Source of the DNA: Fervidobacterium sp.
Lineage (GTDB): Bacteria; Thermotogota; Thermotogae; Thermotogales; Fervidobacteriaceae
Length of the DNA: 16,131 bases
Reading direction: 5' to 3'
Assembly: GCA_003522805.1 (NCBI GenBank)
Contig: DPIB01000050.1
Location: forward strand, 1-16,131
Below, piece after piece: positions 7,012 through 12,739 of this stretch. The position numbers and the translations under genes are program-made. The notes beneath the pieces were generated by a model. The model saw only the letters and a program-made list of their open reading frames with translations, had not been told where the DNA came from and made no database searches. Position 1 is the stretch's first letter, and every line of letters starts with the position of its first letter.

Positions 7012-8013
7012 TTATGTTTCTCTAATCACCAGTTCTGGCTTTAGTATGACCTTTCTGACCTTGTCTCTTGCCTTACCATGGATTTTTTTCATCAGTGTTT
7101 CAGCAGATAGTTTTCCCATTTCAGTTATAGGTTGTTTTACTGTAGTTATGTCAAGAACTTGAGCAATTGGTAAGTCATCAAATCCACAAACTCTTACGTC
7201 GATACCCACCTTTAATTCCACTGTTCTTGCGACCTCTATTATTGGTAATGCCAGATAGTCAGTCGTTGTAAAAATAGCACATCGCTGATATCTTGAGAAA
7301 ATTCGTCGAGCAACTTCAAACGTACTCTCCCAATCAAGCGGTACATAATAGATTTTATCAATAGCTCTTCCTTTACGTTCCAAAGATTCTTGAAATCCCT
7401 CTAGCCTTTCATCAAAAACTGTGCTCTCTAATTCATGTGCTTTCCGGTGCGTAACAACAAAAATCTCCATATCAAAATCTGCAAAGTAATCACCCGCTAT
7501 TATTCCACCGTAATAGTTGTCTACCATTATTGAGTCGTACTTTTCTGATTCTTGTTCCAAACACACAACTGGCATGTTTGGCTCAACGATATCTCCAAGT
7601 ATTTTGTCAACACTAACACCATCAACAATTAGTCCATCGGTTGAAAGAAGTATTTCTGAAGATTTTCTTAGTGCCTCATATTTTTTTTCGTTATATAACG
7701 GATATAGTAAAGACGAATAACCATTTTTAATGAGAACTTCATCAATTGCTGCCATCAGCATTTGATAAAAGTCGCCCTTCATCTCGGGTGTAATAACAGT
7801 GATTAAATCGCTTGTTCCTGTAGACAATCGCCTTGCATGAGGATTGGGGATATACCCAAGCTCTTTTATAGCACTCAAAACCCTCTGCCTTGTGGATGGA
7901 TCAACATGTGAGTTGTTGTTTAGTACACGAGATACTGTGCCAACACCTACGTTGGCATGTTTGGCCACGTCTTTTATTGTTACTTTCTGGAAAGCTCTTG
8001 TAGTCTTAGCCAT
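7012..8013 (-). CDS. LacI-family transcriptional regulator
   Basis: DNA-binding repressor of 333 aa. An N-terminal helix-turn-helix occupies about 11-32 (VTIKDVAKHANVGVGTVSRV), followed by the hinge-helix region PNPHARRL (56-63). A periplasmic-binding-protein-like effector domain runs from about 68 to the end, with the typical late segment GFDDLPIAQVLDITTVKQP and an EMGKLSAETL helix. The effector is probably a sugar or related metabolite but cannot be named. The start ATG 8013 has GAGGGG 7 nt upstream and lies within the end of cinA (34-base overlap), so translation is probably coupled. It is embedded in a housekeeping operon rather than beside sugar genes. Possible targets in view are the GAANCGNTTC site before glgP, or distant genes. 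It could also be autoregulatory through the cinA promoter, although no CG-centred palindrome is seen there. Confidence 0.92.
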   Translation of the reverse strand: MAKTTRAFQKVTIKDVAKHANVGVGTVSRVLNNNSHVDPSTRQRVLSAIKELGYIPNPHARRLSTGTSDLITVITPEMKGDFYQMLMAAIDEVLIKNGYSSLLYPLYNEKKYEALRKSSEILLSTDGLIVDGVSVDKILGDIVEPNMPVVCLEQESEKYDSIMVDNYYGGIIAGDYFADFDMEIFVVTHRKAHELESTVFDERLEGFQESLERKGRAIDKIYYVPLDWESTFEVARRIFSRYQRCAIFTTTDYLALPIIEVARTVELKVGIDVRVCGFDDLPIAQVLDITTVKQPITEMGKLSAETLMKKIHGKARDKVRKVILKPELVIRET

Positions 8014-9227
8014 TCTAAGACCCCTCTTCTTAACATGTCGAATGCAAGTAGTGTACTCCTTTTCCTAATACTGTTTCTATCTCCCCTTAGATGCTGTGTT
8101 GAAGAGAACACCTCTTTAGGGGTTGCAAGAGCAATACATACCGTTCCAACTGGCTTTTCTTCAGTTCCTCCCGAAGGACCAGCTATTCCGGAAACTGCAA
8201 CTGAAAAATCAGAATTGAACAGCACTCTGCAATTTCTCGCCATTTCTCTAACACATTCCTCACTGACTGCGCCATATGTTTCTATCGTCTCTTTGCAGAC
8301 TTGTAAGATTTCGGTCTTTGAATCATTTGAATAGGCAACTATTCCACCCTTATAGACATCTGATGCACCGGGTAAATCTACAAAGGTTGAAGAAAGAAGG
8401 CCACCAGTACACGATTCTGCGAATGATACAGTGAGACCGTTCTTTTTAAGTGTATTGTATACTGTATCTTGTATATCCGAATTATCTACTGCATAAACAG
8501 AATCACCAAGCAGTAGTAACAGTCTACTGCATATTGTGTCAATCGAATCCTTTAGGATGAACGGGCCCGTGAATCTCACTTCCACTCCCCGTTCATATGA
8601 TGCCATAGTTGCAACTGTTATTTCAGGGTTTGAATATATAACATCTTTATATTCTTCCATGAGTATAGCTTCGGGGATACCTATTGTCTTGATCCTTCTT
8701 GTGTAAAGTGAATCGTTCGTCTTTATCTTTTCGTATACGTTTTCAAATATCGGGATAAGTTCAGAAGGGGGTCCTGGGAGTAGAATAATTGTTTTTCCAC
8801 CGATTTGCAAGAACTGTCCGGGTGCTGTTCCAACAGGATTGTCCAATATCTCTGCACCCTCAATTATCATAGCTTGTTTTGAAACACTCTTCGCAGATTT
8901 TCCGTAGTATTTCAGCGCTCTTTTTGTTAATTCTTCAACTAGATTGTTGTTTATAACAAGTGATCTGTTAATTACTGCCGAAACTGCCTCACGTGTGATA
9001 TCGTCATCCGTTGGACCTAAACCACCGGTTGTAATTAACAATTCAGCATCTTCTAAAGCCTTTGCTACCCTGTCTTTCATGATTTCAAAGTTGTCTGGTA
9101 ATGTCTCTGTACGAATAACATACCACCCTGCAAGTTTTAGTTTTTGGCTTAAATATCTAGAATTGGTGTCTAATATCAATCCTTCAACCAATTCATTTCC
9201 TATAGCCAAAATTACAGCATTTTTCAA
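7980..9227 (-). CDS. cinA: CinA: NMN amidohydrolase/ADP-ribose pyrophosphatase-type protein
   Basis: Full-length CinA of 415 aa from the start chosen here. Residues 1-170 form the MoaB/MogA-like (COG1058) domain, with VILAIGNELVEG at 4-15, TTGGLGPTDDDITRE at 66-80 and LLPGPPSEL at 149-157. Residues about 255-410 form the PncC domain with ESCTGG at 271-276 and GIAGPSGG at 347-354. The C-terminal domain deamidates nicotinamide mononucleotide in the pyridine-nucleotide salvage cycle, and full-length homologues also hydrolyse ADP-ribose; the old name refers to competence. The start is TTG 9227: GGGAGG (9235-9240) lies 7 nt upstream and the protein then begins MKNAVILAIG, as in homologues. Longer readings from ATG 9290 or 9275 add a lysine-rich leader, and the promoter -10 box at 9296-9301 leaves no room for an upstream ribosome-binding site. 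First gene of the operon; it overlaps the LacI-type gene by 34 bases. Confidence 0.93.
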   Translation of the reverse strand: MKNAVILAIGNELVEGLILDTNSRYLSQKLKLAGWYVIRTETLPDNFEIMKDRVAKALEDAELLITTGGLGPTDDDITREAVSAVINRSLVINNNLVEELTKRALKYYGKSAKSVSKQAMIIEGAEILDNPVGTAPGQFLQIGGKTIILLPGPPSELIPIFENVYEKIKTNDSLYTRRIKTIGIPEAILMEEYKDVIYSNPEITVATMASYERGVEVRFTGPFILKDSIDTICSRLLLLLGDSVYAVDNSDIQDTVYNTLKKNGLTVSFAESCTGGLLSSTFVDLPGASDVYKGGIVAYSNDSKTEILQVCKETIETYGAVSEECVREMARNCRVLFNSDFSVAVSGIAGPSGGTEEKPVGTVCIALATPKEVFSSTQHLRGDRNSIRKRSTLLAFDMLRRGVLEWLRLQELSRK

Positions 9228-9242
9228 ATTGTTCCCTCCCAA

Positions 9243-9274
9243 TTTTTTCAGGACTTTTTTCAGGACTTTTTTCA
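9243..9274. repeat. Tandem 12-bp repeat in the cinA leader
   Basis: TTTTTTCAGGAC occurs twice in a row (9243-9254, 9255-9266) and is followed by a third partial copy TTTTTTCA (9267-9274). On the transcribed strand it is an A6-GTCCTG repeat just before the cinA ribosome-binding site. The unit is four codons long and in frame with cinA, so copy-number change would alter leader length without breaking the extended frame. Confidence 0.75.
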
Positions 9275-9295
9275 TTGTCAAAGCCGACATGAGAA

Positions 9296-9324
9296 ATTAT
9301 ACCATAAAGAACCAGGATATTGAA
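9296..9324 (-). promoter_or_regulatory. Extended -10 promoter of the cinA operon
   Basis: On the - strand TATAAT (9296-9301) is a perfect -10 hexamer preceded by TGG, giving the extended TGnTATAAT form. A weak -35, TTCAAT (9319-9324), sits at 17 bp spacing. Transcription would begin near 9289, leaving a leader of about 60 nt before the TTG start of cinA. It is the only good promoter seen upstream of the six-gene block. Confidence 0.6.
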
Positions 9325-9333
9325 CCACCTGCA

Positions 9334-9379
9334 TTAGATCATATTAAATGTCCGTGAAAAAGAATGGTTAGATCATATT
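9334..9379. repeat. Direct repeat TTAGATCATATT upstream of the cinA promoter
   Basis: The 12-mer TTAGATCATATT occurs at 9334-9345 and 9368-9379, 34 bp apart, that is, just upstream of the cinA -35 region. Two same-face copies could be binding sites for an activator or repressor, but no protein can be named. The remaining stretch 9380-9527 holds no reading frame, hairpin with T tract or promoter that I can support. An AGGAGG at 9439-9444 is followed only by ATG-TGA. Confidence 0.4.
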
Positions 9380-9527
9380 TTCGTGTCCTTGACTCTTTCC
9401 AAAAAAGGCAGGAATAAACAGGGATTTTCAGAACTTCCAGGAGGAGTTTTTAAGATTATGTGATGATATAAAACTCACTATCAACAATCTCTAGGATTCA
9501 GGAATACATTTTTTCTTTGTTGCCAAT

Positions 9528-9604
9528 TGGCGTGCCCGGCGGGATTTGAACCCACAACCTTCAGATCCGCAGTCTGACGCTCTGTCCAATTGAGCTACGG
9601 GCAC
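9528..9604 (-). tRNA. tRNA-Arg (anticodon GCG)
   Basis: Complete cloverleaf of 77 nt including an encoded CCA (9528-9530). The acceptor stem is GTGCCCG with CGGGCAC, discriminator G. The anticodon stem is TCAGA/TCTGA around the loop CTGCGGA, which gives anticodon GCG (codons CGC and CGU). The T arm is GTGGG-TTCAAAT-CCCGC with one G-U pair. G36 and G37 are both present, as expected for m1G37 modification of CGN readers. Most bacteria read this box with ACG edited to inosine, so GCG is notable. It lies downstream of tRNA-Ser on the same strand. Confidence 0.95.
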
Positions 9605-9633
9605 AGTTTAATCTACTTGATGTAGTAATACAT

Positions 9634-9703
9634 AAAAAAGTGAATCAGCTATCCAGTAACCCAGTGTTTTTTACATCACTGACCCACTGAATCACAGATT
9701 CAC
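9634..9703 (-). terminator. Long T-tailed hairpin between the two tRNAs
   Basis: Read on the - strand, the region folds as one long imperfect hairpin. The outer stem is GTGAATC/GATTCAC (9697-9703 with 9640-9646), then a 7x7 part that still offers about five pairs. Next comes a 5-bp stem CAGTG/TACTG (9685-9689 with 9654-9658), a symmetric GGT/GGT mismatch, a 5-bp stem CAGTG/CACTG (9677-9681 with 9662-9666) and a 10-nt loop. Six T (9634-9639) follow directly, as in an intrinsic terminator of the tRNA-Ser transcript. It could equally be a processing structure or a dispersed hairpin repeat. Confidence 0.5.
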
Positions 9704-9717
9704 CCAGCTAAAATTAC

Positions 9718-9807
9718 TGGCGGAGAGAGAGGGATTCGAACCCTCGGTGGAGTTACCTCCACACTTGCTTAGCAGGCAAGCGCCTTCGACCCCTCGGCCA
9801 TCTCTCC
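9718..9807 (-). tRNA. tRNA-Ser (anticodon GCU)
   Basis: Class II tRNA of 90 nt with encoded CCA (9718-9720) and discriminator G. The acceptor stem is GGAGAGA/TCTCTCC. The anticodon stem is CTTGC/GCAAG with loop CTGCTAA, anticodon GCT, reading AGC and AGU. The long variable arm GTGGAG-GTAA-CTCCAC is typical of serine tRNAs. The T arm is GAGGG-TTCGAAT-CCCTC. It is upstream of tRNA-Arg on the same strand. Confidence 0.96.
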
Positions 9808-9906
9808 TCATAGTGTTGGAAAATATTAGGATTGGATAATTTACACCAAATCCCTGAAAATGAGAATTAAAAATCAGTTCTTACATTACTTATGTCTTGC
9901 GTAAAC

Positions 9907-9934
9907 ATTTTATCATATACTTTCGAAATTTCAA
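9907..9934 (-). promoter_or_regulatory. Candidate promoter of the tRNA-Ser/tRNA-Arg genes
   Basis: On the - strand TTGAAA (9929-9934) is followed after 16 bp by TAAAAT (9907-9912). Transcription would begin near 9900, about 90 nt before tRNA-Ser. It is divergent from the + strand promoter at 9957-9986. A weaker, closer alternative (TTGGTG-15-TAATAT, near 9825-9850) exists. Confidence 0.4.
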
Positions 9935-9956
9935 GATGAAATATTGAGATATTTGG

Positions 9957-9986
9957 ATGACTCATTTGTCTGTGATGTGATATAAT
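9957..9986 (+). promoter_or_regulatory. Extended -10 promoter of the three-gene + strand transcript
   Basis: TATAAT (9981-9986) is preceded by TGA, an extended -10, with ATGACT (9957-9962) as -35 at 18 bp. Predicted start of transcription is near 9993. The leader is about 43 nt and includes GGGAGG (10020-10025) in front of the first ATG at 10036. Confidence 0.6.
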
Positions 9987-10035
9987 TATTCAAGTGATAG
10001 AGAAACAATCTTGTTTAATGGGAGGATGATTAGTT

Positions 10036-10746
10036 ATGAAACACTCGTTGAAAGGCTTAAGGAATGTGCTAATTGTTCTGTTCTTATTCATGGTCAGTCT
10101 TTCATTTTCTTTTACTACAAATTATGCTGATTGGTATGGTTTGACATTTTTACAACCAAGTCCCTCAATGATTGCTTTTTCTGAAAAAGCTGGCGGAGAT
10201 ATTGATCTACTCAAGACATCATCATTTGTGTATACATTCGAATCTAATGTAAATCCTCGTCAATCTTCGATGGTTACCAACGGGTTTACTTTTAGTTTTA
10301 CCATTGCAGATCATCTTCCATTTTCAGATTTTAGGTATGGTATGATTAGCGCCACCTATGATCTATGGGCAAAATTGATTGGCTTTAGATTAGGAAATCA
10401 GACAAAGGAGAACATCATTGGTTTCGGTGGGAGTATTGGATTAGGCCTAGAGAATACGGAGCTACTTGTTGGAACGTCAAATTTTGCAGACGATTTCAAT
10501 TTAACAGATTTTAAGCATTATAATAGTGTTTATAATCTTGGTTTAATGGGTCTAATAAGGCTGTTTTTTGAAATACCAGTCAACAATAAGAATTTCCCAT
10601 CAGTGATGTACAACTTTAGCTATGGAGTTGGAATGACTGTCTATGGGCCGTTTCTTCCTAATCTGGAAAGTGTCCAGGATTTTGAGGATGTAGAAAGAGT
10701 GTATAACATCATGAATCATACTTTAACTGTTAGAGTCAAATTCTGA
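10036..10746 (+). CDS. Secreted beta-rich protein, candidate outer-envelope (toga) beta-barrel
   Basis: I do not recognise a named family. The 236-aa protein has a clear Sec signal: a basic N-terminus (KHSLKGLR), a hydrophobic core at about 10-21, and a probable cleavage near 26-30 (SLSFSF/TTNYA). The mature part is rich in aromatic and glycine residues, with alternating strand-like stretches such as GFTFSFTI, GFGGSIGLGLEN and YNFSYGVGMTVYG. It ends in HTLTVRVKF: a terminal Phe with hydrophobic residues at every second position, which is the classic outer-membrane beta-barrel insertion signature. About eight to ten strands would fit. GGGAGG 10 nt upstream supports ATG 10036. It is the first gene after the promoter, 31 nt before an ABC-2 permease, so an envelope transport or anchoring role is plausible but inferred only from layout. 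Confidence 0.85.
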   Translation: MKHSLKGLRNVLIVLFLFMVSLSFSFTTNYADWYGLTFLQPSPSMIAFSEKAGGDIDLLKTSSFVYTFESNVNPRQSSMVTNGFTFSFTIADHLPFSDFRYGMISATYDLWAKLIGFRLGNQTKENIIGFGGSIGLGLENTELLVGTSNFADDFNLTDFKHYNSVYNLGLMGLIRLFFEIPVNNKNFPSVMYNFSYGVGMTVYGPFLPNLESVQDFEDVERVYNIMNHTLTVRVKF

Positions 10747-10777
10747 TTCATCAATCTGGATATGGAGAGATTTTTTG

Positions 10778-11893
10778 ATGAGATATATAAAATTTGATCT
10801 TAAAAGGATATTCTCTAGACCATCTACTTATTTCATTCTGTTCTTAGCTCCGATCATTTTCGTCGTTGTTGGGAGTGCTTTTTTCAATTCTCTAGGTACA
10901 AGTGATCTGAAAATAGGAGTTTATAGCGAAGATAAATCGCCACTTTCCAAGTTCACAGTAGGTGTTGTGATGTCACTTTTTCAAGGTAGCACTATGAAGT
11001 ATGTTGGCGATGATTACACTGAAGAACTGAAAAAGGGAGAACTCCAAGCGGTTGTTATTATTCCAGATGGGTTTACTAGCGGGTTGTTTGGTGGAAAGAA
11101 AACGCAGATTGTCTATGTCCCTAGTCCTGTTGATACACATGTATCTGCTGCAGCATACACTGTATTTAAGAGATTATTTGAAGATCTAAGCGGTGGTCCA
11201 TTTTTCAATCCCAAGGTACTGCAACAGATGTACACTTCCCCTAGTGTGCCTGCACCCGAACTTGTAACAGAAAAGGCTTTAGATTTTACTCATGCATTTG
11301 CTCCTAGCTTGATATTCATCATCACGATGTTTGTTTCGATTATGATAGGTAGTGGGTTGGTTGTTTACGATAAGGAAAAGAACTTGTTTAAGCTCTTCCA
11401 GCTAGGTAATTTGAGTGCTTTTCAATACATTTTCTCAAAAACTTTTGCCGTATTTGTTGTATCAGTTGTATCAGGAGTTGTTTCATATTTGTTGTTTCTT
11501 TTAGTTGGATTTGAGATCAGTGCTCTTGAAATCATTTTACTTATAGCTGTCACGGCTTTATTCCACTCTGCTTTAGGGGTGTTGATCTCTGCAGTCTCGT
11601 CGACCAATCTGGTTTCCAACATACTTGGGGCATCGGTAAGTTTGTTCCTCTTACTAATGAGCGGATCTTTGGCTCCAATTAGCGCCCTACCAAGATGGGG
11701 AGAGAAAATCGTGTCTTTTGTCCCAATTTACAGTGCAGTTTACTCAACGAGGCTTTTACAACTGTTTCCTGGGTCTGAAGATAATTTTTTGCAAATACTC
11801 ATTACACTGCTAATGTCATTGATAGGCTCTGTTTTGATATTTATAATATCTGCGCTAGTAGTTAATCATAACTTTATGCCTAAGGAAGATTAA
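10778..11893 (+). CDS. ABC-2-type transporter permease
   Basis: Inner-membrane permease subunit of a type V (ABC-2) exporter, 371 aa. One transmembrane segment lies at about 17-36. A large extracytoplasmic domain spans about 40-170 (starting LKIGVYSEDKSPLSKF). Five more segments lie near 175-197, 221-243, 250-272, 279-298 and 336-361. The LLLMSGSLAPISALPRWGEK stretch (291-310) matches the conserved 'sG...Pi..lP.w' motif of the family, as in YhgE/DrrB-type permeases. ATG 10778 has GGAG 10 nt upstream; the adjacent TTG 10775 is an alternative. No ABC ATPase is encoded in the window, neither beside it nor elsewhere in the 16 kb, so its motor must be encoded elsewhere. The substrate is unknown; relatives export lipids, drugs or polysaccharides. 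It is probably co-transcribed with both neighbours. Confidence 0.9.
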   Translation: MRYIKFDLKRIFSRPSTYFILFLAPIIFVVVGSAFFNSLGTSDLKIGVYSEDKSPLSKFTVGVVMSLFQGSTMKYVGDDYTEELKKGELQAVVIIPDGFTSGLFGGKKTQIVYVPSPVDTHVSAAAYTVFKRLFEDLSGGPFFNPKVLQQMYTSPSVPAPELVTEKALDFTHAFAPSLIFIITMFVSIMIGSGLVVYDKEKNLFKLFQLGNLSAFQYIFSKTFAVFVVSVVSGVVSYLLFLLVGFEISALEIILLIAVTALFHSALGVLISAVSSTNLVSNILGASVSLFLLLMSGSLAPISALPRWGEKIVSFVPIYSAVYSTRLLQLFPGSEDNFLQILITLLMSLIGSVLIFIISALVVNHNFMPKED

Positions 11894-11961
11894 GGCATAT
11901 CGAAAAGGACATAGCCAGATAAGTTTGGAAAAATATACAGAGACGACTGTGGGGTGTTTAA

Positions 11962-12657
11962 GTGAATCCTATCTGGAAACTTGTTATTCTGTTAGCTTTG
12001 ATTTTCGTAGTTGTCTTTATTTCGATAAACTCAAAAAGAGAGCCCAGTTATTTGTTCAAAGAGGGCAGAAGTGAGGCAAGTGCGACAAGTGATTATAGTA
12101 CTAGCATACTCCAAGATGCGACGTTATCCCAATTAGCAACTGAAATAACATCTCAAACACCAGTGCAATCAATGTCTGAATCAATAACTCAGCCGGACAA
12201 CATAGCAGACGATATTGCAGAACCTGAAAATCCAGTCGATATGACTGATATATCGACAAGTTCAAACTCAGTACCGATTATAATACTAAATGAAAAGGAA
12301 GAGGATTATACTACAAATGAGAAAAGCGGGGGACCATCATTTCCCTCTCACTCCCCCGAAGAGTTGTACCAAGAAATGACAGCAGTTGAGCAGGCAGTTA
12401 GAAGATACTTAAGTGCGGGATATAAGATATCATCGTTGAATTCTGACTCACTTTACAAAGAAGGTTATATGGAAAAGGATATGGCAGACAAGTATACAGT
12501 TACGTTTAGAGCAAGCGGTGACGGGTATGACATAGTCATATCCCCAAAACTCCCACTAGAAGAATCGGTTATGAACTCACTTGTTCAAAAAAACAAAATC
12601 AAAAAGGTCGAGCAAAATATAGAATACGTTTTCTGGATCAAAGCTTACAGAAACTAA
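11962..12657 (+). CDS. Membrane-anchored protein with disordered linker, unknown function
   Basis: I do not recognise this protein. The 231 aa comprise a single N-terminal transmembrane anchor (about 4-22, VNPIWK then a hydrophobic run) and a long low-complexity linker rich in Ser, Thr, Gln, Asp and Glu (about 35-130, with repeated SxS, TSQT and PDN motifs). A small globular C-terminal domain follows at about 132-231 (SPEELYQEMTAVEQAVRRYL ... ISPKLPLEESVMNSLVQK). The anchor has few flanking charges before it, and the following SKR suggests an N-out orientation, although a cytoplasmic C-terminus is less likely if the linker is a cell-wall spacer. The start is GTG 11962 with GGGGTG 5 nt upstream. 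It lies 68 nt after the permease gene with no terminator between, so it is likely the third gene of the transcript. Confidence 0.82.
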   Translation: MNPIWKLVILLALIFVVVFISINSKREPSYLFKEGRSEASATSDYSTSILQDATLSQLATEITSQTPVQSMSESITQPDNIADDIAEPENPVDMTDISTSSNSVPIIILNEKEEDYTTNEKSGGPSFPSHSPEELYQEMTAVEQAVRRYLSAGYKISSLNSDSLYKEGYMEKDMADKYTVTFRASGDGYDIVISPKLPLEESVMNSLVQKNKIKKVEQNIEYVFWIKAYRN

Positions 12658-12660
12658 ATT

Positions 12661-12739
12661 GTCCTTAAGGACTAACATTGATTTCAGGAGCTCATCTGGG
12701 ACATTAGATGCCTAAGATACCCAAATACTAAATATTTGG
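12661..12739. other. Convergent intergenic stretch with two short palindromes
   Basis: GTCCTTAAGGAC (12661-12672) is a perfect 12-bp palindrome just after the + strand operon. CCAAATA/TATTTGG (12721-12727, 12733-12739) forms a 7-bp hairpin across the priA stop codon. Neither is followed by a T tract on the relevant strand, so they are weak termination signals at most. Confidence 0.35.

Noticed and set aside
7957..8334. A 125-codon + strand open frame opposite the cinA/lacI junction
   Set aside because: Both - strand genes here are well supported by motifs and ribosome-binding sites; the antisense frame has no family resemblance.
8944..9357. A 137-codon + strand open frame opposite the start of cinA
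   Set aside because: It is antisense to the conserved CinA N-terminus and reads through the cinA promoter; the translation is low-information.
9439..9462. AGGAGG followed by ATG in the gap before tRNA-Arg
   Set aside because: The ATG is followed directly by TGA, so there is no gene.
9605..9717. Short recurring units (CAGTG, CACTG, GAATC) suggesting a CRISPR or tandem array
   Set aside because: The units are arms of one nested hairpin, not regularly spaced repeats with spacers.
12721..12739. CCAAATA/TATTTGG hairpin as terminator of priA
   Set aside because: No T tract follows on the - strand and the stem is weak; kept only as a palindrome.
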